Shown: piece after piece, positions 17,703 to 25,195 of the stretch
How positions within the stretch are numbered: position 1 is the stretch's first letter
Layout: every line of letters starts with the position of its first letter
DNA from: Clostridium thailandense
Lineage (GTDB): Bacteria; Bacillota; Clostridia; Clostridiales; Clostridiaceae
Direction of reading: 5' to 3'
Assembly (NCBI RefSeq): GCF_019207025.1
Contig: NZ_JAEEGC010000130.1
Span: forward strand, 1-34,181
Length of the DNA: 34,181 nucleotides
Translations under genes and position numbers: made by a program
The notes under the pieces: generated by a model
Database searches by the model: none
Told to the model about the DNA's origin: nothing
What the model saw: the letters and a program-made list of their open reading frames with translations, nothing else

Positions 17703-18692
17703 TTAATCTCTTACGCCGACTTCAACAAACATACCTGGTTTCAATTGCATATACTGATCTTTAAAACTCACTTTAACAAGAATGTTCTTATTTTTTGAAT
17801 CGACTACAGAGTCAATCATAAATATTTCACCGTTAAATTCCTTGTCTGGAATTTCTGCTACTTTAATAATTACTTCTTGTCCAACTTTTACTCTATTTAT
17901 GTATGCTGCAGGAAGGTAGGCATTAATCAGCATTGTATCGGAATTTACAACAGTTATCAGAGTAGAGCCTGCTGCTGCTAATTCTCCGGTATTGATAGTT
18001 TTTTCTGTAACAACTCCAGATATAGGAGAAATAATGACTGCATTCTCAAGTTGATTTTTTGCAATATCCAATGCTGCTTGGGCCTCCTTCACTTGTGATT
18101 CTGCTATATTGATGCTCTCTTGAGTTTCTCCTTTATTTAAAAGGTCCAAAGACGCTTTTGACGAGTTATAGGATGCTTCTGCTTCAACTAGTGATGTCTG
18201 CAGCTCTTCAAGTTGAGATTTTGAAATAGCTCCAGTATCAAAAAGCTTCTGGTTTCTCTCATAAGTAGTCTTAGAGTTTTCATATTTGGCTTTTGCACCG
18301 TCTACTGCAGCTTGAGCTTGATATATTTGCTCGGGTCTAGCGCTGCTATGTATTTTAACTAAATTTGCCTGAGCAGTATTCACAGCAGCTTCTGCCTTAG
18401 TTACTTGAGCTTGAAGCTCTTTTGAATCCAGCTTGATAAGTAGATCTCCTTTTTTCACCTTTGAACCAACATCAACATAGGTTTCAGTGACTTTATCAGT
18501 AATTTTGGGAGATATATTTACATTTTCATTTGTACTAATTTTACCTGCCATTAGATATACTAGATTCTTCTTGCTGCTATTCTCTGCATTAATGGTACTT
18601 TTAACCTTAATCTTATCTGAACTGCCGCACCCAGTTAATGTGGAGATTCCTAAAATTGCTGATAATATCAATATTAAAGTTAGTTTTTTCAT
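17703..18692 (-). CDS. HlyD-family periplasmic-adaptor-like lipoprotein
   Basis: The 329-residue exported adaptor starts with a signal peptide and lipobox LTGC (19-22), so C22 should be lipidated and anchored to the outer face of the membrane. After it come a first lipoyl half (TYVDVGSKVKKGDLLIKLD), a long Ala/Gln/Glu-rich coiled-coil hairpin (about 95-205), the second lipoyl half (ISPISGVVTEKTINTGE) and a beta-barrel domain ending in KPGMFVEVGVRD. This is the RND/MacA/EmrA-like adaptor plan. AAAGGGG precedes the ATG. It is the first gene of the efflux operon, so the operon encodes two different adaptors for one pump. Confidence 0.85.
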   Translation of the reverse strand: MKKLTLILILSAILGISTLTGCGSSDKIKVKSTINAENSSKKNLVYLMAGKISTNENVNISPKITDKVTETYVDVGSKVKKGDLLIKLDSKELQAQVTKAEAAVNTAQANLVKIHSSARPEQIYQAQAAVDGAKAKYENSKTTYERNQKLFDTGAISKSQLEELQTSLVEAEASYNSSKASLDLLNKGETQESINIAESQVKEAQAALDIAKNQLENAVIISPISGVVTEKTINTGELAAAGSTLITVVNSDTMLINAYLPAAYINRVKVGQEVIIKVAEIPDKEFNGEIFMIDSVVDSKNKNILVKVSFKDQYMQLKPGMFVEVGVRD

Positions 18693-18776
18693 TATCCATT
18701 ACCCCTTTCTGATTATTATTCAGTTTTGAAGTTTAACTATTGTTAACTTTTTAATCTTTATAAATTTTTGTTTTTT

Positions 18777-18807
18777 ACAAATAAGAAACGCATCGTTTCT
18801 TATTTGT
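18777..18807. promoter_or_regulatory. Perfect 31-bp palindromic operator (probable TetR site)
   Basis: ACAAATAAGAAACG-CAT-CGTTTCTTATTTGT is a perfect 14+3+14 inverted repeat midway between the divergent efflux operon and the TetR gene. On the plus strand it ends five bases before TATAAT (18812-18817). On the minus strand it lies about 15 bases before a TATAAA. It therefore covers the -35 regions of both probable promoters, as expected for autoregulation plus repression of the pump. Confidence 0.75.
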
Positions 18808-18811
18808 ATGA

Positions 18812-18817
18812 TATAAT
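18812..18817 (+). promoter_or_regulatory. Probable -10 box of the tetR-type gene
   Basis: An exact TATAAT lies 59 bases before the TetR start, directly after the palindromic operator. No good TTGACA-like -35 box is visible at normal spacing, where the operator sequence stands. Confidence 0.45.
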
Positions 18818-18876
18818 AAGTTTGCAATAAATGCAATAGAAAAAATAAAATTTTTTAAAAGGGTGGTGTTAGCAAT

Positions 18877-19518
18877 ATGGATGAGCAAGAAAACAACTCT
18901 TCCCTTCAGCCTGCTAAGTCGGAGGATGACGAAAGCAAGAACACTGGAATTAGGCGCCGCGGCAAAATTCTTGAAGATGCTATACTTAAAGCTGCCTTAG
19001 ATGAACTCACTGATGTAGGCTATTCTCATCTAACTATGGAGGGAGTTGCTGCACGAGCAAAAACAAATAAAGCAGTTATATATCGTCGTTGGCCAAACAA
19101 GGCGAAACTTATAATCTCATCATTACAGAAACATATACCTAAACCTATCACTGATGCACCGAATACAGGAAATCTTCGTGATGATGTAATTATCTTGCTT
19201 CGAGGAATATTAAAACCGCTTGAAACTATTGGCAATGAGACAATACATGGCCTTATGGTGGATCTTAGCAGTCATTTAGTATCCTCAATGCCAGAAATGG
19301 CAAATTTAAGTGAAGATAAATTATCAAAAGCTATGATGACAATTTTAAAAAATTCTGAACTTAGAGGTGAAGTTAATCTAGAAAAGATTAGTCCTAGAAT
19401 TGTTTCATTGCCCTTAAACTTGATACGCTATGAGATTCTTACTACTCATGAGCCAATATCTGATAAAACCATTAATGAAATTGTTGATGATGTTTTTATT
19501 CCACTCGTTCGTTTATGA
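18877..19518 (+). CDS. TetR/AcrR family repressor of the efflux operon
   Basis: This 213-residue regulator has an N-terminal TetR helix-turn-helix after a charged leader: ILEDAILKAALDELTDVGYS, then TMEGVAARAKTNKAVIYRRW with the recognition helix near residues 63-73 and the PNKAKL signature after it. The C-terminal half is a helical ligand-binding and dimerisation domain. GGGTGGTG precedes the ATG. It is divergent from the adaptor-adaptor-pump operon, with a perfect palindrome between them, so it most likely represses both units until a pump substrate binds. The inducer is unknown. Confidence 0.85.
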   Translation: MDEQENNSSLQPAKSEDDESKNTGIRRRGKILEDAILKAALDELTDVGYSHLTMEGVAARAKTNKAVIYRRWPNKAKLIISSLQKHIPKPITDAPNTGNLRDDVIILLRGILKPLETIGNETIHGLMVDLSSHLVSSMPEMANLSEDKLSKAMMTILKNSELRGEVNLEKISPRIVSLPLNLIRYEILTTHEPISDKTINEIVDDVFIPLVRL

Positions 19519-19607
19519 GATTTTTTTATTACGGAGACTTCAAGCTTATTTTTGTAAAAATTAGAAACTACTTTTATGATAGGAATTTTTTGTTGTAAAA
19601 GAAAAAG

Positions 19608-19643
19608 AAGCTGCTGTACTAAGAAATTAGTGCAACAGCTTTT
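19608..19643. terminator. Bidirectional terminator between convergent regulators
   Basis: AAGCTGCTGTACTAA pairs with TTAGTGCAACAGCTT, with two mismatches, around a short loop. T-rich tracts flank both sides (TTTATTTT on the plus strand, CTTTTTCTTTT on the minus strand). It ends the second PucR gene and probably also the TetR transcript. Confidence 0.7.
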
Positions 19644-21192
19644 ATTTTGAGGTTTCAGCAAACTTTAATATTTTATATGAAAGATAAAGGTTTAAAGTAA
19701 CATCCGGATTGTTTAAATTTAAATTCATAATCTCTGCAATTTTATTAATACGATAGTCCATTGTATTGCGGTGAATATTTAATGCATGTGCTGCCGCCGC
19801 GATGCTATTTCCGTTTGAAAGATAAGCATACAGACTTTCTGAATAGCTTGCATTATTTTTACAATCATAATTTATAAGAGCAATCAATGAAGGATTAAGG
19901 AAATTCTTTAAATCTTTGTGTTCTGAGGCTATATCTATGAGATGATATAATGAATAATCGCCATATGCATAAATAGTTTTTTTACCATTCATTCGTATGC
20001 CAAGTTCAATTGATTTAATAGCTTGCAGATAATATTCATGTATATCTGCAATATCATGAAAGCAATGACTTAACCCTCCAACCAGCTGCTGTTTTTCTAA
20101 AAATACAGAGAGGTTATTAAGATAATCTTCAGATAGAGTTTCGCTTTTAGAGCTGAAGACAATTACAAAGTTATTGTGGTAAATTAGAGACTTGCCACTA
20201 TAAACTAGATTGTTGAAAATATCTAACATGTAAGGATGAGGGATATATTCATTACTTTTCTGAGTAGGACTAACTGTAATGACATATAGGTTTTCTTCAA
20301 AATTCAAATCCATGTATTTCAATCTTTGTTTAATAACTTCACGACTTTGTTCTTTCTCTTCTAATAAATCTACAATGAAATATTCATATCTCTTTCCCTT
20401 GCTGGAATAGAATACAGAATTTCTTTTAAGTGCAGAAGAAATTACATCAGATATAAGAGACATAAGTTTAATATCACTTTCCTGAAACTGCTTTTCATAT
20501 TCTAATGTTGAGAGATGTCCAAATACGTTGCCATCTATTACAATTTTAGCTACTATCCATTGGCGTGGAGATGCTTTGGTTTTAACGAATATTGGAAAAT
20601 TGCTTTTGTATAATTTATCTAAATTTCCTTGCTCGATTATTATTGTAATCTCTGTATCTGTAAAATAATCAACGCTTGTGATTTGTTGCCAAAATGGATC
20701 ATCCACAGAAACACCTTGAGTATATCCAAGTACCTTAAAGCTAATATCATGTAAAAACAATGGGTTTCCAAGAATTTTATAACCTATGTTCATAATATCT
20801 TGAAGACTACCATCAGAGAGCAGTATATTCATTAATTTTAATGAGCTTTGAATATAATGACGATGTATCATTAGAAGAGATCTTATTTCATTTAAAATTT
20901 GGATGATATCTATACTTTTAGTAACTATTATAATATTTGAATCTAGATGGTGTATATACTCATCAGAAAGAGGGATGTCAGCAATGCACAATACGTTTGT
21001 TGGAATATCTTTAAAAGGAATTTCAAGCAAGTCTGAAGCATTTCCTATGTAAAGGAAATCTTGTTGGAATAGTCTATGGTTTTTGTTAAACAATTCAACA
21101 GAATAAATACAAGAAAATTCTTTTTTAAAAACATATAATTTAGGACTTAACTCAATAATATAATCTACAATTTCACTAAGAGGTATACTCAT
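19642..21192 (-). CDS. PucR/CdaR-type transcriptional regulator (long form)
   Basis: The 516-residue regulator is a paralogue of the one at 10.4 kb. Its C-terminal HTH_30 reads AAAAHALNIHRNTMDYRINKI, followed by the same N-L-N-N-P-D-V-T-L-N-L ending, and its middle part is CdaR GGDEF-like (GGLSHCFHDIADIHEYY parallels GLSSCFSNMGEIEEYY in the other). It has about 100 extra N-terminal residues resembling a PucR purine-catabolism-type sensor domain. An in-frame GTG nine bases earlier forms part of the AGGTGA site, so ATG at 21192 is preferred. It is divergent from the methyltetrahydrofolate methyltransferase gene, which it probably controls. Its ligand is unknown. Confidence 0.85.
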   Translation of the reverse strand: MSIPLSEIVDYIIELSPKLYVFKKEFSCIYSVELFNKNHRLFQQDFLYIGNASDLLEIPFKDIPTNVLCIADIPLSDEYIHHLDSNIIIVTKSIDIIQILNEIRSLLMIHRHYIQSSLKLMNILLSDGSLQDIMNIGYKILGNPLFLHDISFKVLGYTQGVSVDDPFWQQITSVDYFTDTEITIIIEQGNLDKLYKSNFPIFVKTKASPRQWIVAKIVIDGNVFGHLSTLEYEKQFQESDIKLMSLISDVISSALKRNSVFYSSKGKRYEYFIVDLLEEKEQSREVIKQRLKYMDLNFEENLYVITVSPTQKSNEYIPHPYMLDIFNNLVYSGKSLIYHNNFVIVFSSKSETLSEDYLNNLSVFLEKQQLVGGLSHCFHDIADIHEYYLQAIKSIELGIRMNGKKTIYAYGDYSLYHLIDIASEHKDLKNFLNPSLIALINYDCKNNASYSESLYAYLSNGNSIAAAAHALNIHRNTMDYRINKIAEIMNLNLNNPDVTLNLYLSYKILKFAETSK

Positions 21193-21212
21193 ATAAATCA
21201 CCTATAATTCTG

Positions 21213-21334
21213 ATCATTGTAAAAAGTTCCAAAAACACAATCGAATTTTCTGAAATTTCTACAATGATATATGTAAAAATTTATGATAAATTGATTATAT
21301 AACATGAAAAGACAAAATACAATGGGTTACATTG
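21213..21334. promoter_or_regulatory. Cluster of ACAATGAT-like inverted motifs (candidate PucR operator)
   Basis: ATCATTGTA (21213-21221) and TACAATGAT (21260-21268) are exact inverse complements 38 bases apart. A tighter pair CAATG-GGTTA-CATTG lies at 21320-21334, also within ACAATG/ACATTGAT contexts. All fall in the 267-base divergent region between the long PucR gene and the methyltransferase gene. Clustering suggests a regulator site; no such motif is seen in the other PucR-methyltransferase gap. Confidence 0.4.
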
Positions 21335-21459
21335 ATGTGTATTTCTTAAATATGCAGATTGTTTTAAAATATTTTGTCTATAAAATTAAAATTTGGAGAA
21401 GTATATGAAAATGAATATTTATATGTAAATTATTACGAAAGTATTAGGGGGGAAAATAA

Positions 21460-22257
21460 TTGTTGATTATTGGAGAATTAATAAACACAAGTAGAAAAGC
21501 AATACGTGAAGCTGCTCTGAAAAAAGATGGTGAGTATATACAGCAAATTGCAAAAGTACAGGAAGAAGCAGGAGCAACATATATAGATGTAAACTGTGGT
21601 ACATGCATAGAAACTGAAGTAGAGACTATGGAATGGTTAATTGATAACATACTTCAAGCAACTAACCTGCCATTATGTATAGATAGTCCCAATCCAGTAG
21701 CTTTAAGAGCAGGATTAAAGAAAGCTACAAATGCTAAACCAATGATTAATTCCATAACAGATGAAACTCCAAGATGGAATGCAGTATTGCCTCTAGTAAA
21801 AGAGTTTAACGCTAAAATCGTAGCATTATGTATAGATGATGGTGGTATGCCTAAGACAAATGAAGATAGAATACGAATTGCTCATTCTATAATAACAAAG
21901 TTAACTGCAGAAGGAGTTAACTTAGACGATATATATATAGATCCACTTATAAAGCCAATAAGTGCAGGAGAAAAGAATGGAATAGAAGTATTAAAAGCAA
22001 TACAACAAATTATGGAGGGACATCCAGGAGTACATACTACTTGTGGATTAAGTAATATATCTTACAGCTTGCCAGCAAGAAAGGTACTTAACAGATTATT
22101 CATGGTACAAACTATGGCAAGAGGAATGGATTCTTATATATTAGATCCGACAAACAAAGAAATGAGAGCTGCTTTAATTGCATCGCAGGCATTACTTGGA
22201 CAAGATAGATTTTCAAGAAAGTTCATCAAATCTTTCCGTGAAGGTCTATTTGACTAA
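21460..22257 (+). CDS. Methyltetrahydrofolate:corrinoid methyltransferase (MtvA/AcsE-like)
   Basis: The 265-residue pterin-binding TIM-barrel protein moves methyl groups between a corrinoid protein and tetrahydrofolate, serving as methyltransferase II of O-demethylases or as the Wood-Ljungdahl AcsE-type enzyme. Motifs: GELINTSR (5-12), DVNCGT (43-48), CIDSPNP (73-79), NSITDE (97-102), CIDDGGMP (124-131), DPLIKPIS (161-168) and GLSNISYSLP (196-205), all in the pterin-binding cleft. The start is TTG; two tandem TTG codons (21460, 21463) follow GGGGGG and either may be used. No acs or Wood-Ljungdahl genes are nearby, and a methyltransferase I stub lies downstream, so a role in demethylation is favoured. 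Confidence 0.88.
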   Translation: MLIIGELINTSRKAIREAALKKDGEYIQQIAKVQEEAGATYIDVNCGTCIETEVETMEWLIDNILQATNLPLCIDSPNPVALRAGLKKATNAKPMINSITDETPRWNAVLPLVKEFNAKIVALCIDDGGMPKTNEDRIRIAHSIITKLTAEGVNLDDIYIDPLIKPISAGEKNGIEVLKAIQQIMEGHPGVHTTCGLSNISYSLPARKVLNRLFMVQTMARGMDSYILDPTNKEMRAALIASQALLGQDRFSRKFIKSFREGLFD

Positions 22258-22494
22258 GAAACTTGTTTATTGAAGCTTAAATCTCCTAAGGAGATACGGT
22301 TTTAATATATAAGGTAGATGTTGTAGAGGAAGCAGGAGTGAAAAGTATAAAATATCATGTAATGTAAATAAGTTAAAAAGCCTTTATGCAGCAAAGTAAG
22401 CAAGTATTTAACCTAAAACCACTTTGGAAGAAATTTGTATGAATAGCTGCAGGAGGTTCTTGCTGTCTTCTCTCATTCTACCTCATTTAACTTA

Positions 22495-22618
22495 TATAAG
22501 CCCACTCTTTATTAAGGATATGGAACCAGGTTTCATACTATCCAGTGGAGGTTCAATACCTCCAAATGACAAGGTTGAAAATATAAAAGCCGTGATTTCG
22601 GTTGCTACTGGAAAATAA
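22495..22618 (+). pseudogene. C-terminal stub of a methyltransferase I (UroD family)
   Basis: The last 33 codons read DMEPGFILSSGGSIPPNDKV and on to ATGK, almost the same as the end of the intact enzyme at 9.1-10.2 kb (DMGIGFILSSGCSIPPNAKV). The rest of the gene is missing and the upstream frame is unrelated. The Cys likely to bind zinc in the intact enzyme is Gly here. Its place 240 bases behind the methyltetrahydrofolate methyltransferase suggests that a methyltransferase II-I operon once stood here and lost its middle. The 22258-22494 gap shows no gene, only a short palindrome TCTCC-TAA-GGAGA. Confidence 0.8.
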
Positions 22619-22644
22619 AAATTTATAGAGTGATGCAGGAATAT

Positions 22645-22691
22645 AGCCTATATCTAATTCCAAAAGTAAATCATAGAATTAGATATAGGCT
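22645..22691 (+). terminator. Strong terminator after the methyltransferase stub
   Basis: AGCCTATATCTAATTC and GAATTAGATATAGGCT are perfect inverse complements around a 15-base loop, followed by GTATTTTTT. It survives the decay of the gene it served. Confidence 0.8.
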
Positions 22692-22916
22692 GTATTTTTT
22701 ATGTTTCTATATTTGGATTTGTTAAAACATTCCTACTTTAGTTATCTAGCAGTAAAGTTTATTTTTATACGTTACATAATATGTTATTCACATGGCATTA
22801 GAAGTGATACTATAAATTTTAATTTAGTGAAAATAAGAGATTATATGAGTAATATTTCAATGAAAATATATTATAATTTAATGTATGATATGATTTCCCA
22901 CAGGAGGTGGGGAATC

Positions 22917-23090
22917 ATGAATAAGATTGAAGAATTATTGATTAAGATTGACGAATTAAGAAAAATTATGTGCAACTTAATTGATGAACAGTCAAATTTG
23001 CTAGATCCAAAAGTAGTACAGGCTAGCCAAAATCTTGATGAAGCTCTTAATTTTTATCATGAACTTTTAAAGAGCAAGGAAAGAAAATAG
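22917..23090 (+). CDS. Spo0E-like aspartyl-phosphate phosphatase
   Basis: This 57-residue, two-helix protein carries the Spo0E signature SQNLDEALNFY (38-48; S-x-x-L-D-x-x-[IL]-x-x-[YF]). Family members dephosphorylate Spo0A~P and so hold back sporulation, which supports a spore-forming Firmicute. CAGGAGGTGGGG just ahead sets the ATG at 22917; the same frame stays open upstream to 22701 but has no ribosome binding site there. It is a single gene with no apparent operon partner. Confidence 0.82.
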   Translation: MNKIEELLIKIDELRKIMCNLIDEQSNLLDPKVVQASQNLDEALNFYHELLKSKERK

Positions 23091-23122
23091 TTTAAGAGTC
23101 AAGAAAGGGGGAATGCGGAATA

Positions 23123-23198
23123 AAGGGGCTATTGCACTATAAAAAATTCACCAGAAAGTTAACTTTTGGCGGTTATTCTATATAGTGGACAGCCCCTT
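23123..23198. repeat. Palindromic repeat related to the 9.0-kb copy
   Basis: AAGGGGCTATTGCACTATA and TATAGTGGACAGCCCCTT are near inverse complements, and the interior includes AAAGTTAACTTTTGGCGGT. Aligned with the 9.0-kb copy it shares the GGGGCT-TTGCACTATA end and the TTACTTTCGGC/TTAACTTTTGGC core. It lies 33 bases past the Spo0E-like gene and has no coding frame. Confidence 0.6.
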
Positions 23199-23295
23199 CT
23201 ATTTTTAACAAGATGTTAATATAAACTAAATATTAATTATACAATATAGTGTTATTATAAAAATGTAAAATCTATTTGAGGACAACACATAACTA

Positions 23296-23327
23296 GCACT
23301 GATAGAAATATCAGTGCAAATTTTTTT
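23296..23327 (+). terminator. Rho-independent terminator
   Basis: GCACTGATA-GAAA-TATCAGTGC is a perfect nine-pair stem with a GAAA tetraloop followed by AAATTTTTTT. It lies between the Spo0E-like and YbaK genes. The other 250 bases of this gap hold only A+T-rich sequence and the palindromic repeat. Confidence 0.85.
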
Positions 23328-23464
23328 GTGTATATTTTTGAAGAAATCGTTGTCACAGTCTATTATAAATAGTTGTGTAATAATATTACAAATGTGTTAT
23401 AATTTCTATATATTTTGATGTAAGGTGTAGTAAACATATTTAAAATGGAAATGGAGTGATAAAA

Positions 23465-23929
23465 TTGAAAGAATTTGAAGAAAAATTGAAAAAGTATATG
23501 ATGGAGAATAACATAGATGCAGAGCAATATATTTATGAGAGTACTTGCCACACTGTAGAAGAGGCAGCATCTGCCGCTAATGCATCTCCAAAAGAGATTG
23601 TAAAGAGTATATGTTTAATAGATAACGGGGGTAATCTCATTGTTGGTATTGTTAGAGGAGAAGATAGGGTAAGTACATCAAGGGTAGCAAAAGCATTAAA
23701 TATAGAAACTCCTAAAATTGCAACCCCTGAAGAGATACTGGATAAGACTGGATACATATGCGGAGGAGTACCATCATTCGGATATGAAGGAATATTTTTA
23801 ATTGACCCTAAGGTCATGGAAAATGATCTTATTTACACTGGCGGAGGTTCACCGTATTCATTAACAAAAATTTCGACAAAAATATTACAGCAGATAAATA
23901 AAGGACAAATAGTTAGAATAAGAAAATGA
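23465..23929 (+). CDS. YbaK/EbsC family aminoacyl-tRNA deacylase-like protein
   Basis: The 154-residue protein has the YbaK/ProX fold used to hydrolyse mischarged tRNAs such as Cys-tRNA(Pro). Seen are CHTVEEAASAANASPKEIVKS (N-terminal region), the conserved lysine in that segment, GEDRVSTSRVAKAL, and GYICGGVPSFGYEG with the family GG-P-GG pattern ending in YTGGGSPYSLTKIS. GGAG at 23453-23456 with eight-base spacing favours the TTG at 23465; the in-frame GTG at 23456 overlaps that site. It is free-standing, not fused to prolyl-tRNA synthetase. The exact tRNA target is not visible. Confidence 0.82.
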   Translation: MKEFEEKLKKYMMENNIDAEQYIYESTCHTVEEAASAANASPKEIVKSICLIDNGGNLIVGIVRGEDRVSTSRVAKALNIETPKIATPEEILDKTGYICGGVPSFGYEGIFLIDPKVMENDLIYTGGGSPYSLTKISTKILQQINKGQIVRIRK

Positions 23930-24128
23930 ATTTAAGAATATACAGATAACAAGACAATGCACTCTATGAAGTTAAAGGTAGTAGAAGCAATAAAGAAGTA
24001 AATATAATATAGATATGGAAGGTAACTTCCTATGACAATTTGTCTCATACAATTTTGTATTTTAAGGTTTGAAAAATTATTTGTTGAAATAGTTAAAAGT
24101 ATAATTTGAGGAGGGATCAATTAAGGGA

Positions 24129-24294
24129 ATGGTGATAATTTCAGGGTCTCCAAGAAAAGATGGTAATACAGATTTGTTGTTATCGATATTAGATTTAGAA
24201 TTACAAAAAAATAATAAAGGATGAAAAAGGTAAATCCTATATTAAAAGATTTGCACAAAATTTAGCATGGCTAATGAAAAAAATAGAGGAATAA
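24129..24294 (+). pseudogene. NAD(P)H-dependent FMN reductase with internal deletion
   Basis: A GAGGAGGG site leads to a frame starting MVIISGSPRKDGNTDLLLSI, the flavin-binding start of the flavodoxin-fold FMN reductase family (G-S-P-R-x-x-G-N-T). After 31 codons it hits a stop, and directly downstream another frame reads KSYIKRFAQNLAWLMKKIEE, typical of the family's C-terminal helix. The middle, normally well over 100 residues, is gone. The join lies near 24224 within AAAGGATGAAAAAGG. Function must be lost. The preceding gap (23930-24128) contains GGAAG-GTAA-CTTCC and no gene. Confidence 0.8.
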
Positions 24295-24299
24295 TTAAT

Positions 24300-24590
24300 A
24301 TGAAAAAAGGCGATAAGTTATTTGTAAGAATAGACTATAAAAATAATGAAACAGAGGTCACTTCAAGAGACTTCCAAGACCATATAGAATATCTAAAGGG
24401 TGTTGCTGCTGAGAGATATTTTGTTGGAGGAGGCTTTAAGAATGCTTCAGGTGGCATGATTATGTTCAAGGCAAAGGATTTAGAAACGGCAAAAATAATT
24501 GCAAAAAAAGATCCCATAATTGAAAGAGGGTTGTTTAGAGTTGAAGTGTATGAATGGGAGTTGCTGATATTATCAGATATGGAAATCTGA
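24300..24590 (+). CDS. YciI-like domain protein
   Basis: The 96-residue protein is a stand-alone YCII (ferredoxin-like alpha/beta barrel) domain. DHIEYLKGVAAERYFVGGG and on to GMIMFKAKDLETAKIIAKKDP follow the family order, with the conserved His (H28) and Asp near the end, then VEVYEWEL. YciI proteins are small putative enzymes of unsettled function; a dehydrochlorinase-like relative is known. The ATG at 24300 follows GAGGA; an in-frame ATG at 24267 lies inside the preceding FMN reductase remnant and is not preferred. It may have been co-transcribed with that lost gene. Confidence 0.78.
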   Translation: MKKGDKLFVRIDYKNNETEVTSRDFQDHIEYLKGVAAERYFVGGGFKNASGGMIMFKAKDLETAKIIAKKDPIIERGLFRVEVYEWELLILSDMEI

Positions 24591-24704
24591 TATATACAAA
24601 TAAACATTGCAAACTTTTTGTCTGTAAGTATTTACGAAAGCAATTTATACTATAATTATAGCGCTAGAGATTACAGTTTAAAGTTTGTATAAGAGGTGAT
24701 AAAG

Positions 24705-25166
24705 ATGAGATTGGCAGAGGCATTGGTTTTGAGAGCGGACTGTCAAAGAAAGATATCGCAGCTAAAGCAGAGGCTAGAAAGATCTGCAAAAGTACAGGAT
24801 GGAGAAAAGGCGCCAGAAGATCCAAAGTTACTGTTTAAAGAACTGAATAGTACTATACAAGAATTAACTGTCCTGGTAAAAAAGATTAACAGAACTAACT
24901 GCTTAACTAACTTCGATGATCAAAAATCAATTTTAGAGGCGTTGGCTGAGAAGGATGCTATTAGCATGGAGCGGGATGTATTGGAAGAATTAATAGAAAA
25001 GGCTGCAGTTAAATACGATAGATATTCACGGTCAGAGGTTAAATTTGTAAGTAATATAAATATAGCTGAAATACAAAAACAAAAGGATGAATTATCAAAA
25101 AGGTACAGAGAACTTGATTTTAAGATACAAGAAAAAAATTGGTCATCAGACTTAATTGAAAACTAG
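24705..25166 (+). CDS. DIP1984 family protein
   Basis: The 153-residue helical, highly charged protein matches the DIP1984 family of unknown function (formerly labelled septicolysin): it begins MRLAEALVLRADCQRKISQL and has the family segment LNSTIQELTVLVKKINRTN. Long amphipathic helices suggest a coiled-coil oligomer. GAGGTGATAAAG directly precedes the ATG at 24705; an in-frame GTG at 24696 overlaps the binding site. It is a single gene. No signal peptide or membrane segment is seen. Confidence 0.8.
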   Translation: MRLAEALVLRADCQRKISQLKQRLERSAKVQDGEKAPEDPKLLFKELNSTIQELTVLVKKINRTNCLTNFDDQKSILEALAEKDAISMERDVLEELIEKAAVKYDRYSRSEVKFVSNINIAEIQKQKDELSKRYRELDFKIQEKNWSSDLIEN

Positions 25167-25195
25167 CAGCTATAGATAGGTAGTACATTTTGTAA

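Noticed and set aside
21460..22257. Dihydropteroate synthase as the identity of the pterin-binding protein
   Set aside because: The DVNCGT, DPLIKP and GLSNIS motifs and the neighbours fit the methyltransferase branch, and no folate synthesis genes are near.
22424..22494. N-terminal part of the open frame that ends in the methyltransferase stub
   Set aside because: This part shows no likeness to the methyltransferase and no start signal; only the C-terminal stub is homologous.
22701..22916. Upstream extension of the Spo0E-like frame
   Set aside because: No ribosome binding site at the first ATG, Tyr/Ile-rich chance sequence; the ATG at 22917 has a perfect AGGAGG and gives the normal family length.
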